In this document: positions 12,362-23,960 of the stretch, piece after piece | Layout of the letters: each line of letters starts with the position of its first letter | Position numbering within the stretch: the stretch's first letter is position 1 | Origin: Ambrosia x helenae | Lineage: Eukaryota; Streptophyta; Magnoliopsida; Asterales; Asteraceae | DNA: 64,000 bases | NCBI GenBank assembly: GCA_030844895.1 | Contig: CM061233.1 | Span: forward strand, 49,777,453-49,841,452 | Reading direction: 5' to 3' | Position numbers and translations under genes: made by a program | The notes under the pieces: model-generated | Database searches by the model: none | What the model saw: the letters and a program-made list of their open reading frames with translations, nothing else | What the model was told of the DNA's origin: nothing

Positions 12362-14443
12362 CTTCAATTCAAAACCTACTAAACGCAAATCACAACAAGA
12401 TTAAATTTATAAAACAAACAATTATGTTTTTTTTTTTTTTTATATCAATCTTGTTGTGAATAATAATTAATTAATTACCAAAGAGAGATGATAATAATTA
12501 ATTATTATTTATTAGCAATGGGAAGAAAATGGAAGATACGATGGGTAGAGAAAGGTAACAAATCGTTATTGTGAATCCCAATGCAATTATGATGATGATT
12601 ATGATGATAATAATGATGATGATTTATGTATATCTGATATCTCTTGGTTTGATTTTATTGACTAGTGGGTGATGATGATGCAATGCCGGCCTATGCACAT
12701 TAATTTCACGTGTGAGTTGGGTGGCCGGTGGGTCAAGTGTGGGTTAGCGATTTCACACCACCAATACTTTTGGAAAATAGTTCTTCACTTTGATTTGAAT
12801 TATTTGAAGTAAATAGTTAAAAATAATAAATTATGAGATTAATGATATCTCTGTCTATCATAAGTGTATTTTAATAATTATGGGTGGTGATCCATTGAAA
12901 AATACAAAGCCTTTAAAACATTCAGGTTGTAGAAGAAGATTTTGAGTTTAAGTCTAAAAGACCACAAGATTAAAAAAAAGTAGCCTTTCAAAAAAAAAAA
13001 TTCATTAATGCATAATCTATGAACTTAAAATGGGACTAAGTTAGTCATTCAAACACTTTTACATTTTAATACCTCATATTATTTACACTTTCGTTCCCTC
13101 AACTTTAATCAACTTTTTCTTATTTAAATAATATATACATTTTTCCCTATGTGTTAAGGCAAATACTTACACGATTTTTGAATGACCATAATTTTTTTCA
13201 TACATTAATATTTTTTTTTAAAAGTACATCATTAAAACGAACATTTTATTCCCTGTAATTTGAGTATAACATTGCTAATATATTTTTTAAAAAGTTGATG
13301 TGTACGTGATTAATTAGGGATTGTTCAATCATTTTGAGAGCCTAAAGCAAATTTTATATTTGAGGCTCTTTTAGCTTAAAGAAAGTTTGATAATCTAAGT
13401 TACCTTATTAAGGAGGAAACATGTCTATAAAAGTAATTATACACACATTTTAAGATGGGAGTTGAAGGGACTCTTCACAAATCTCAAATCTTTGATCATT
13501 TTATTCCCTTTATACCCCTTATGTACATCCTATAATGCTTATTGTATATGTGTGTAATACACACTAAATATCCATCTCAACATGTGTAACTACACACGTT
13601 CATACATCATCATTATGAGAGTTCATTCATCATCAATCAATGTATATAAATGCGACATTGATTAACTGAAATTGTTTTGTGAATTGGTCAGGGGAACGCT
13701 ACAAAACCTTTTGTCTCTCTTTATTCAATACAAATACAATCTGATGCCGATTTTGCTTCCAATTGTGAAATTTGATGGAACGAAGACCGCACTGGAGTGT
13801 CGGTGCTGGAGCTCCGGTGTATTGCTGCCTAAGATTGAGGTTATTTATAGTTTTATAAATCACTTATATGTATGTATATATCTTTCATTCGATCACGTAT
13901 TGTAACTTTTATTTTGGGTTTCAATTGTGTGTTGGAAATTATAATTGTGAATTCAATTATTGACATGTCCTTGAGTTGGCTAAGAAGACAAGAAAAGGAT
14001 TACAAGAAAGCTACAATCTTGCCTTCGAAGCCTTCCAATGATGAATAAACGTTCCATTCTTCACCGATTAAGGTATGAAACTAATGCTTTTTGGTTTCAG
14101 TTTGTGTAGTTAAGTTGGTGTATATATTAGTGAAAGTAATGGTATTATTATTTGATAATTAAAATCTTTAAATTTGTGATTAAGGAAGACGAAGTTTAGA
14201 AGCCATATGTTTGTTGTTTGGTGTATATATATTTAAATTTGTGATTAAGGGAGACGAAGTTTAAAATCATTTGGTTATCATCTACTTGGTGTTGTTGAGG
14301 AGATTATAATTGTTTGATGTGTAATTTTCATGTTTTGGTTTGTTGGCTTATCTTTTGCATATAAAGGTGTACATTTTCTACACTTAAACTTATCATATAG
14401 AACATTGTTTGTACGTACACATGTTTAACACCATAACGTGCGT
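12362..14443. other. ACX upstream region and intergenic DNA
   Basis: The first ~350 bp should hold the 5' UTR and promoter of the minus-strand oxidase gene; no clear TATA box was seen. Repeated GATGATGAT/ATAATAAT runs occur at about 12580-12680. Further right the sequence is AT-rich. Around 13670-13905 there is a short open stretch without recognisable product, possibly inside the Helitron that ends at 14472. Confidence 0.5.
12707..12712. promoter_or_regulatory. G-box CACGTG upstream of ACX
   Basis: A palindromic CACGTG lies about 346 bp upstream of the oxidase ATG. G-boxes bind bHLH/bZIP factors including MYC2, which would fit a jasmonate pathway gene. A single hexamer can arise by chance. 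Confidence 0.35.
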
Positions 14444-14472
14444 CCCGCTGCAACGCGCGGGTCAACCACTAG
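14444..14472 (+). mobile_element. Helitron 3' terminus, plus strand (5' end not found)
   Basis: Hairpin CCCGC (14444-14448) / GCGGG (14457-14461), an 8-nt loop, a short spacer and CTAG (14469-14472) followed by host T. This is the standard Helitron 3' end. The body extends leftwards an unknown distance; no TC start with host A could be fixed. Confidence 0.6.
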
Positions 14473-14489
14473 TTTGCTTTTAAACTTAA

Positions 14490-14520
14490 CTAGCAGATTA
14501 CCCGTACCAGTCTGGGTAGC
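14490..14520 (-). mobile_element. Helitron 3' terminus, minus strand (body to the right)
   Basis: Read on the minus strand the sequence ends GGGTAATCTGCTAG followed by T, with a degraded hairpin TACCC/GGGTA just before it. The same GGGTAATC-GCTAG ending is seen in the intact Helitron at 41090, so the two are probably one family. Its 5' end to the right was not located. Confidence 0.5.
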
Positions 14521-16607
14521 AACAAAAAATCTATACATAATGAAAAATTATAAACATGCACATTATATAGTTAAAAATAGTATCTATTTCGTAGCATTGT
14601 AGGTCACTATCAAGAACAGCACACTGTAACATACACTTAATATGTAAATAAATAAACGACCGAATTTATGCAATGTCATTTCTTATTCCCTCCTTAGCTG
14701 TAAACATTAACAGTAATTATATCTTACAAAAACATATCTCTAATTACTCGATACAACCAAATTTATAAGAGGAATACTAATATAATATCCATGGCCTGCA
14801 TATGGAAATAACAAAGGATATTGCAACGACATATCTTTGGAAGTAAAGATTGGTTTGACTATCTATCAACGGTTGATGCGGAACTCTTAGAAATGGAAAA
14901 AACACCTTTTCCATCATAACAAAACAAAGTTAACCTCAAAACAATAGGACACCAAGATTTAATAGTTCAGTCCTCATATCAGAGCATACCTCCACAATGA
15001 ACACAAACGCGTTCTGCGTCGCCATAATCACAATGAGTAACAAATATATGAAACCCAGTTATCCTGAAAGTCCATATATCAAAACAGGGACACATGACTA
15101 CCAAATATTTTAAGCATGATTTACGGCGAAATGCATCATAGAAAAATTACTCGTTCATAATGAAAAAAAAGCCGTTTGTTGTACACACACATACATCGAC
15201 CTACACACATTGCCGGGAGCCAACTTAACAACTCAGACGCAAGTATATCACTATCAACATCATCGATGCATATCCAATAGCTAACCTGGTTTCACATATC
15301 TTTTTTCTTAATACATACATATTAATAAACAACCAAATTATTGCTATGTGTTTATTTTTTGTTAACAATAGTATGACTTTATATTAGTTAATAAAACATA
15401 TGTAACATTATTATTATTATTATTACAATTAATTTATTATAAGTAAAAGTATAATAAAAAAATAATTGAATAATAACAACAAAAGCATAATTAGTTTTTA
15501 GTTGTTTCATTAACCCTAATCTTCACATCCTTCATTAACCAACGGTAAGTTATCATACCTTACTCTTCATTAAAATCTTACTCGATCAAGGCAGTAAGTT
15601 ATCACCAATCATAAGTCTCAAATGCATAAATACGGTATCAACTCTAACAACGATTAGTAGGGTTAGTGTTCGTTTATAATTATCAGATGATTGTGTTTAT
15701 GATTTTTGTTTATTAGTTATTATATCAGATTTTTGGATTGATTAGGCCAAATGTGTGGTGTAAAGTTAGGGTTTATAGTTGAATGTTCATTATTGTTCAA
15801 ATAAGATATTGGGTTTGATTAAGGTTAATGTTACCAATTAAGTATTCAAAGGGCACTTAACTGTGATATATAGGATAATATAGGCGTTATTAGTGTCGAA
15901 TAGTGGAAGTTTGAATGGTGTTAGTGTTACTTGATATGGCCGGTAGGTCTATGTGTATAAATAAAAGGTTATCAGTGTCCATATCAAATATTGAGATTGA
16001 TTAAGTTTTATGTGTGATTTACGGTTAGGGTTATTGTTTGTTTTTATGTTTATATGGGATTCAACATATAATATTATAGGTGACATGATAAGCTATAAAA
16101 ATTGATTAAATAATACTACAAAAGTGCAAGTTAATATTTCTTTTTTAGGAATCAGGATTTAGAAGTTCACTCATTTAAATATATCTATATATAGCTTATT
16201 GGTATGCTTCCTTTAATTACATATAAAATGTAAACAGCACCACACCGATTTATACACATGGTCAGAAGTGACTTAATGATATAATAATCACAATATGAAT
16301 GCTTATGAACCAAACACCAAGATTCTTTAAACCATATCCATATGTAGCAATAAATTAAATGGTAATAAAATTTTTTGTGTAATGTACCGTTGTGGCAGTG
16401 TGTTTAATTTTAAAAAACAGATGTATGTAACAGTGTACTCAGGTTATATATGCAAGTTTTATAATTTGATAGATTTTATTAGATTACATGTTTGGAAAGT
16501 GGTCATCTGATATGTAAACTGTTTGTACATCGATTACAGACACTGGCATTCAATAATAATGGGTCCATTGTTCTTCAAGATCGTTGTAGATCCGTCAAAC
16601 CATTCTA
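14521..16607. other. Intergenic, nothing recognised
   Basis: AT-rich sequence with a short ATT microsatellite near 15410-15425 and no credible ORF. Its left part may be the body of the minus-strand Helitron. Ends at TTCTA (16603-16607), the presumed target site of the large gypsy element; the other copy of that target site is outside the window. Confidence 0.5.
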
Positions 16608-17533
16608 TGTCACACTCCGCCTAGGCGGAAATACGGGAATGCAACGATCAAAAAGTTTTCAAGCACAAGGTTCAAGCAACACACATTTATTAAGAATAGT
16701 ACCACCATAAAGATGGAATTCGTCATGATTTTATTGAAAAATAAGCATAGTGTAGGCACATGAACATTGTGTTATGGAAATTGAAAACATAACATCTTGA
16801 AGCTGACAAAAGCCATCAAAGTGATACCACGGTGTGCATGCTCGAACCCTTTCCTCAATCTGTGACAACCGGCAAATTTCGTACAACGATTAACGTGATT
16901 CTAATCATGTTTTAGAAGTAATTAACATGGTTTAAGGTTAATTATGGTTAGTTGAGCTGATATGAGTCCTACGATGTCCTTTGAAAGTTCGTTGAAGCCT
17001 TGATGCCTTTAAAGAAAGACTTCGCGTATTTAACGTAACGAACTGACATCGGTGAAAATTTGTCAAAGTGGACTAACATAAGGCTAATAAATGTAAATAC
17101 GACATGTATTTACTATCGATGCGATCGAATGAGAAATCGGCGCGGTAAACGGCCAAAAACGCAGCGTCTTGAAGAACGCGGAGAAGAACTGACGTGGGAT
17201 TCGAACGTCAAAACGCGTGGTTTTAACCGTTATTAAACTTTCGGAATAATTATTTATTATAAATAATGTTTCTTATTGAATTTCGAAAGTTATCGGATCA
17301 TTTAAATGAAGGATAACACAACCGAGTCGATTAACGCGATTCTAACGCGTGTTCCGTTTTCACGCGTCGAGTTACGAGAATAATAACTAAATTGCTCGGT
17401 TTAGTTGTGTTTTTAATTACGAACAAAACCGAATGATTTTTATAACTTATTTTCGAACCTAAAATAAAACCGGAGCGAAATACGTTTATACGGGTTCGAT
17501 ACGCGGTGCACAACCCACCTACCTAACCCTAAG

Positions 17534-17541
17534 TATAAAAA
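17534..17541 (+). promoter_or_regulatory. TATA box of the solo LTR
   Basis: TATAAAAA followed by CTTCTTCTTC and a CT-microsatellite, a typical plant LTR promoter and start region. Confidence 0.5.
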
Positions 17542-19255
17542 GCATAAGATGCTTCTTCTTCTTCATTTACATCAGCCGCAACCTCTCTCTCTACTCTCTC
17601 TATAAAATCTGCATCTCTCTCTCTCTCTCTACCCTTACACTCACCCGCAACCTCCCTTCCTCCTCCGTATGGCAGCGATCGGCCACCACCACCCACGGTG
17701 GTGGCTGTGCGGTGGTTCTGCAGCCCGAAACACGCAGAAAACAGCAGCACAGAGTGTAACACCCCAACCGATGGCGGAAACATCGGGATGTCACGTAATG
17801 ATGATTGTTCAGTAGCTCATGGTGAATAATAAATTCCATTAAATAATTTAAATGAATTACATACAATAGTTCTAGAATTTGTACATCAAATTGAATAAAT
17901 CTATACACGTATCTTCAAGTATCAATTCAAATCTTCAAGCAAATAGAACCTGAAACATGTTAAGTTGAAAATGTTTTGGGTCAACAAAAGTTGGTGAGAA
18001 TTACATAGGTTTTTGATGATTGAATAAAATGTTGTGCAATTCATGTGTCATGTCAATCTAGTCCATATGTGAGAACATACTAGAAATAAATCGAGTGCAT
18101 AATCAACCCTGATGACTGTTATAAAATGATACATACCATACGCTCATGGTCCAATATGTTATACGATAACAAACACCCACGTAACCTTTGTAGGAGGCAC
18201 GTATCCGGGTGGGATTGTCAGTCCAATAGATCTATCAATGTATACCGTCGGCTTGTACGGAGTTAATGATTATGCTAGAATGGTGCTTACTCTAATCATG
18301 CTCAAAACATAATGCAACATAGAAAACACAAAGACACATTGATGATTGAATTGCAATGATAATGTTATAACATGTTTCACCCCAAAAATGGTGATAAATA
18401 AAGGGGCTATGTAAAACTCACCTTGGTAAAATGTTATATCTGTTGAGAAATTTGGATAATTGTGTTGACCAAATGTATCAAGTATCACCCTAAAATGAGG
18501 TAATAAATATGTCTAAGTCTATCAAGTCTACAAATGTTTAAGTTCTAGGGCTTCGAATTGGGGATAAATGCTCGTTTGATTAATATTAAAAATATTCGCC
18601 AATTGAGAGAAATTTAGTAAATAAATAACTAAAAATCTTTTTATGAAATTTAAATTGAAGATGGTCACAATAATATGTTTAGAGTATAAAAATAATTTTT
18701 ATAAAATTATTTCATTTAAAATAGATTTTTAAATCTATTTATTATAAATAGCCAATATTTAACTTTAATATTCAAAAATACTAAAATTAAAGAATTCCTA
18801 TTTTAAAAATCATATTTCTGTTCTAAATGATTAAAAATAAATTGTATAAAATTTTGGTGCAAAAATGATGAAAATTGGATTTATTATGATTTAATTATGA
18901 TTAAATCCACACAAAAATTGATTAAAAATATTAAATAAATGATTTTTCAGAAATAAAAATCATTTCTGAAAAACTTAATGTTATAAAAACTTAAAATAAT
19001 TTTTGTGGAAATTAATGAGATCGTTTTGACATTTTAATGGAATTTTATAAATATAATAGAATAAAATTGATTTAATTATTATAAATATTAAATAAATGAA
19101 TTTTTGAAAAATAAAAGTTGTAAATAAAACTTTTGACTCAGATTAAACAAATATAATTTTTTTAGAATTTATAAAATAGTTTTGCTATTTAAAAATGAAT
19201 TTATAAGTTTTAAGTATAATATATATATATATAGAAATGGTTGTTACAAAGAAGC

Positions 19256-19331
19256 AAAAAATGGGGGTAGTAGCCGGGACTCGAACCCGGTTCCCTTCTG
19301 TGTCAAACCCATGTCACAACCACTTGGCCTA
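19256..19331 (-). ncRNA. tRNA-like module 1 in left LTR (A box, B box, T-run)
   Basis: On the minus strand: A-box-like TAGGCCAAGTGG (19331-19320), perfect B box GGTTCGAGTCC (19287-19277), then six T (19261-19256). The starts of the two boxes are 44 nt apart, as in tRNAs without a long variable arm. The 3' part forms a good T-arm (CCGGGTTCGAGTCCCGG). The acceptor and anticodon arms do not fold convincingly, so it is tRNA-derived rather than a functional tRNA gene. Confidence 0.55.
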
Positions 19332-19659
19332 GGCCAGTGGTTGTGATGTTTTCTGTTAAAGATTTAATAAATACACTACGCGAATCAAGTTTATCCCCAA
19401 TTCCATATGAACGAGCCTAGAATTAGCAATCAAACAATTCAGGCAACTAGAGCCCGATTAATGTTAGGGCTATTATTTTTTGATAGCCGACTAATGAAAC
19501 CCACACAAGAACGAAGACTCACAGTGTATAATTGATGATTATAGCCGGGTCAAGCCAAAAGTCAAACGACGAACCCAATAATCAAAATTAGAGTGATTCA
19601 GAGAGAATGGGAGGTTGAGAAAGAGTTGTGAGCGAGTTGTTAAGCTTCGGAGAGGGTCT

Positions 19660-19667
19660 ATTTATAC
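19660..19667 (-). promoter_or_regulatory. LTR TATA box
   Basis: TATAAATA on the minus strand in the left LTR, mirrored at 23555-23562 in the right LTR. Confidence 0.55.
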
Positions 19668-19973
19668 AGAGGTTCGATGGTTTATGATAATTGGAAAGTT
19701 GACCTTGATTAATGTCATACGCGTTTAAATCAATTGTTTTGGTTAATTAGATTGAAATTATACGTGTAATAGGTGAATGTTAGGCCGGTAATCACGATTT
19801 GTTGCCATATATGAACGATTACGAATTGATTGTGATAATTAAGCTGGTCAAAAAAAAAAAAGAAATTTTTTTTTATAATTATCTGCTGCTGCTCGCTGTT
19901 TCGTAACAGCTAAGAAGAAGGAGGGCAGCGAAGGTCGGGTTAAATATATTTTAGGTTTGAACTAAATCAGAAT

Positions 19974-20061
19974 AAAGTCTTGGCTCAAGTGGTTAAGTGT
20001 GTGTGGGTGTGTGCGAGGTTGGTCCGGTTCGAGACCCGGCTTAGGCAACGTTTTTCTTTTT
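19974..20061 (+). ncRNA. tRNA-like module 2 in left LTR, opposite orientation
   Basis: A box TGGCTCAAGTGG (19981-19992), B box GGTTCGAGACC (20026-20036), start-to-start 45 nt, then TTTTTCTTTTT (20051-20061) as a pol III-type terminator. It is antisense to the element. Acceptor pairing is poor. Confidence 0.55.
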
Positions 20062-20368
20062 AATCAAAAAAGAGGGGAGTTGGGCTTGAGCTGATTGGGC
20101 CGGCTCCCTGGGCCTGGTGTTGGGCTGCAGAAAGGAGGGGGGGGGGGGGTTTTGGGCTGTTGTATAAGAAATGTTTGGTTTAGAGTTTGCATAAACTAAA
20201 TTTATTTATATATATATATATATTTTTTTTAGAAATAATTATATAAAATCTGAATTATTTTTATTACATTTATGTATATATATATATATATAAATTGGAG
20301 ACGTAGGCGCATTTGTATAAAATGTAACAAAGTTAAGGGCGTTTATATAAAAATTTCGTGATGTTACA

Positions 20369-20383
20369 GTCTCCCCTACTTTT
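20369..20383 (-). promoter_or_regulatory. Polypurine tract of the non-autonomous element
   Basis: The minus strand reads AAAAGTAGGGGAGAC directly before the LTR start TGTAACATC. This is the expected plus-strand primer site and fixes the element's direction. Confidence 0.7.
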
Positions 20384-20559
20384 GGAAACTTCGTCCCGAA
20401 GTTAAGAGAAACACTAGGTTAACAATTGGTCAACTACTGAAAACCTTGATAAAATTTCGCACTACCTTAACGTACCTGTAAACTCATGATTACGTTCCGG
20501 ACCGTAATTATCAATCTACCTTACATTAGAGTTTTGCGTCCTTTTATGACTTTACCGAT

Positions 20560-20690
20560 TGTTGAGCAGGTCTGATAGTCTCCACCAGTCGTTGAGCAGG
20601 TGGTAGGGCCTCTCCCGACTGTTGGAAAGACATGATGACCTCTACCAATCGTTAAGTAGGTTGTTTGGTAGTCAACTATTTGTTGTACAA
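20560..20690. repeat. Degenerate ~35-bp minisatellite (GTTGAGCAGGT)
   Basis: Repeats of CTACCA-TCGTTGAGCAGGT with spacers TCTGATAGTC, GGTAGGGCC and TGATGAC. The same repeat in cleaner 30-bp form lies at 40004-40153 of the sister element. Confidence 0.6.
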
Positions 20691-20844
20691 GTAAGCACGT
20701 ATGATCATAGATATAGCAATTAGTTCATATTAAAGCAAGCATGCACACAGATGTTATAATAATACTTGAATTTATTACTTGAATCCAAAAAGTGTCAATA
20801 CATAGAATTAAAAGCAAACAACATTCAAATGGTGGGTCTTGCTG

Positions 20845-21129
20845 TTAAGTAGCTGGAGGGTCTTGATCTCGGTTTAGTTCAGGGCATCGGTTATGGTAGT
20901 GATTTGGGTTTCCACATTCATAGCATTGACCATAGTTGTATTTACCAGGTTGATTAGGATTAGTAACCTGAGCAGGGTTGTGGATAATCGCAGCCAGTCG
21001 GGCATCAACACCTTTGTTGTTTTTGTTGTTGTCGTGGTTGGTGTTGTGATTGTCGTTACTTTCCTCTTGGTTTTCACCATTGTTATTGCGAGTGCTACGA
21101 CGTGGAGACATGATCCGTAGGGGACACAA
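20845..21129 (-). CDS. Truncated gag with CCHC zinc knuckle
   Basis: 94 residues from the first ATG; the second Met (SPRRSTRNNN follows) is the more likely start, giving 88 residues. An Asn/Asp-rich hydrophilic stretch is followed by one zinc knuckle CYECGNPNHYHNRC (C-x2-C-x4-H-x4-C), the nucleic-acid-binding motif of retrotransposon nucleocapsids. The capsid core expected between N-terminus and knuckle in a gypsy gag is missing. It may bind the element RNA but cannot build a particle. No downstream pol exists. Confidence 0.7.
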   Translation of the reverse strand: MCPLRIMSPRRSTRNNNGENQEESNDNHNTNHDNNKNNKGVDARLAAIIHNPAQVTNPNQPGKYNYGQCYECGNPNHYHNRCPELNRDQDPPAT

Positions 21130-21159
21130 TGAAGGTTCAATGTGGCATGAAATGAATGA

Positions 21160-21631
21160 GGTGATATAAGGAATGTAATCATTTATTCATTAATTAAAAC
21201 GAATAAACGAAAACGTTGACTTATCAAAGATTCTAGATTCTAATAACATCTGAAGACATGCTTTAGCCTATAAGTGAACACTCATCCCGAGAATTCCCAG
21301 GTAGGCATCCGGGTCCCTCGTCTGATTGGGATATATGCGCAATGCCAGCCTAGACAGAAGACTCAGAATACAGGCGTTCACCCTTCCAGATTGCACGTGT
21401 TCGTTATTAAGATCTAGAACTTTGACGAGATCTCAAGGGGGTTTAGGTTAAACCTGAGGAATTTGTCTTAAGAGTAGATCCACTGATGGAGAGCAACCTT
21501 CTTGTAGGAATGAAAGTAGGGATCAGAAGTAGGAGGGAGATAGAGAATAGCAAGTAAAGGAAGCAAGTACTTGTTAAATCCTATGGTTATAGACTAGATT
21601 ATTTTTCTAATAACCTAATTCCCTATAACCA
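21160..21631 (-). other. Leader of the non-autonomous family
   Basis: About 470 bp between primer site and gag. It is strongly conserved with 42257-42742 in the sister element, although that element has lost gag. No ORF. Candidate for packaging or dimerisation signals, by inference from conservation and position only. Confidence 0.5.
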
Positions 21632-21633
21632 TG

Positions 21634-21645
21634 GCTCTGATACCA
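21634..21645 (-). promoter_or_regulatory. Primer binding site, tRNA-Met(i)
   Basis: TGGTATCAGAGC on the minus strand, three bases from the right LTR. Complementary to the 3' end of plant initiator tRNA-Met. Confidence 0.85.
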
Positions 21646-23150
21646 ATCTGTAACACCCCAACCGATGGCGGAAACATCGGGATGTCACGTAATGATGATT
21701 GTTCAGTAGCTCATGGTGAATAATAAATTCCATTAAATAATTTAAATGAATTACATACAATAGTTCTAGAATTTGTACATCAAATTGAATAAATCTATAC
21801 ACGTATCTTCAAGTATCAATTCAAATCTTCAAGCAAATAGAACCTGAAACATGTTAAGTTGAAAATGTTTTGGGTCAACAAAAGTTGGTGAGAATTACAT
21901 AGGTTTTTGATGATTGAATAAAATGTTGTGCAATTCATGTGTCATGTCAATCTAGTCCATATGTGAGAACATACTAGAAATAAATCGAGTGCATAATCAA
22001 CCCTGATGACTGTTATAAAATGATACATACCATACGCTCATGGTCCAATATGTTATACGATAACAAACACCCACGTAACCTTTGTAGGAGGCACGTATCC
22101 GGGTGGGATTGTCAGTCCAATAGATCTATCAATGTATACCGTCGGCTTGTACGGAGTTAATGATTATGCTAGAATGGTGCTTACTCTAATCATGCTCAAA
22201 ACATAATGCAACATAGAAAACACAAAGACACATTGATGATTGAATTGCAATGATAATGTTATAACATGTTTCACCCCAAAAATGGTGATAAATAAAAGGG
22301 GCTATGTAAAACTCACCTTGGTAAAATGTTATATCTGTTGAGAAATTTGGATAATTGTGTTGACCAAATGTATCAAGTATCACCCTAAAATGAGGTAATA
22401 AATATGTCTAAGTCTATCAAGTCTACAAATGTTTAAGTTCTAGGGCTTCGAATTGGGGATAAATGCTCGTTTGATTAATATTAAAAATATTCGCCAATTG
22501 AGAGAAATTTAGTAAATAAATAACTAAAAATCTTTTTATGAAATTTAAATTGAAGATGGTCACAATAATATGTTTAGAGTATAAAAATAATTTTTATAAA
22601 ATTATTTCATTTAAAATAGATTTTTAAATCTATTTATTATAAATAGCCAATATTTAACTTTAATATTCAAAAATACTAAAATTAAAGAATTCCTATTTTA
22701 AAAATCATATTTCTGTTCTAAATGATTAAAAATAAATTGTATAAAATTTTGGTGCAAAAATGATGAAAATTGGATTTATTATGATTTAATTATGATTAAA
22801 TCCAACAAAAATTGATTAAAAATACTAAATAAATGATTTTTCAGAAATAAAAATCATTTCTGAAAAACTTAATGTTATAAAAACTTAAAATAATTTTTGT
22901 GGAAATTAATGAGATCGTTTTGACATTTTAATGGAATTTTATAAATATAATAGAATAAAATTGATTTAATTATTATAAATATTAAAATAAATGAATTTTT
23001 GAAAAATAAAAGTTGTAAATAAAACTTTTGACTCAGATTAAACAAATATAATTTTTTTAGAATTTATAAAATAGTTTTGCTATTTAAAAATGAATTTATA
23101 AGTTTTAAGTATAATATATATATATATAGAAATGGTTGTTACAAAGAAGC

Positions 23151-23226
23151 AAAAAATGGGGGTAGTAGCCGGGACTCGAACCCGGTTCCCTTCTGTGTCA
23201 AACCCATGTCACAACCACTTGGCCTA
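23151..23226 (-). ncRNA. tRNA-like module 1 in right LTR
   Basis: Copy of the left-LTR module: A-box-like 23226-23215, B box 23182-23172, T-run 23156-23151. Same orientation as the element's own transcript. Confidence 0.55.
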
Positions 23227-23554
23227 GGCCAGTGGTTGTGATGTTTTCTGTTAAAGATTTAATAAATACACTACGCGAATCAAGTTTATCCCCAATTCCA
23301 TATGAACGAGCCCTAGAATTAGCAATCAAACAATTCAGGCAACTAGAGCCCGATTAATGTTAGGGCTATTATTTTTTGATAGTCGACTAATGAAACCCAC
23401 ACAAGAACGAAGACTCACAGTGTATAATTGATGATTATAGCCGGGTCAAGCCAAAAGTCAAACGACGAACCCAATAATCAAAATTAGAGTGATTCAGAGA
23501 GAATGGGAGGTTGAGAAAGAGTTGTGAGCGAGTTGTTAAGCTTCGGAGAGGGTC

Positions 23555-23562
23555 TATTTATA
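23555..23562 (-). promoter_or_regulatory. TATA box of the active-side (5') LTR
   Basis: TATAAATA followed on the minus strand by GACCCTCTCCGAAGC. This is the copy positioned to transcribe the element. Confidence 0.55.
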
Positions 23563-23872
23563 CAGAGGTTCGATGGTTTATGATAATTGGAAAGTTGACC
23601 TTGATTAATGTCATACGCGTTTAAATCAATTGTTTTGGTTAATTAGATTGAAATTATACGTGTAATAGGTGAATGTTAGGCCGGTAATCACGATTTGTTG
23701 CCATATATGAACGATTACGAATTGATTGTGATAATTAAGCTGGTCAAAAAAAAAAAAAAAGAAAAAAATTTTTATAATTATCTGCTGCTGCTCGCTGTTT
23801 CGTAACAGCTAAGAAGAAGGAGGGCAGCGAAGGTCGGGTTAAATATATTTTAGGTTTGAACTAAATCAGAAT

Positions 23873-23960
23873 AAAGTCTTGGCTCAAGTGGTTAAGTGTG
23901 TGTGGGTGTGTGCGAGGTTGGTCCGGTTCGAGACCCGGCTTAGGCAACGTTTTTCTTTTT
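23873..23960 (+). ncRNA. tRNA-like module 2 in right LTR
   Basis: A box 23880-23891, B box 23925-23935, T-runs 23950-23954 and 23956-23960. Identical boxes to the left-LTR copy. Confidence 0.55.

Larger units (their letters stand above)
17755..20368 (-). repeat. Left LTR (3' LTR) of the non-autonomous element
   Basis: 2614 bp, plus-strand start TGTAACACCCCAACCGATGG, end GATGTTACA. Contains a minus-strand TATA box (19660-19667) and two tRNA-like modules of opposite orientation (19256-19331 and 19974-20061). Confidence 0.93.

Noticed and set aside
17529..17908. Overlapping minus-strand frames of 84 and 102 aa
   Set aside because: They cross the LTR boundary at 17755 and cover CT-microsatellite and promoter DNA of the solo LTR.
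19256..20061. Genuine tRNA genes in the LTRs
   Set aside because: A and B boxes and T-arm are good but acceptor stems do not pair and no credible anticodon loop is seen; called tRNA-like only.
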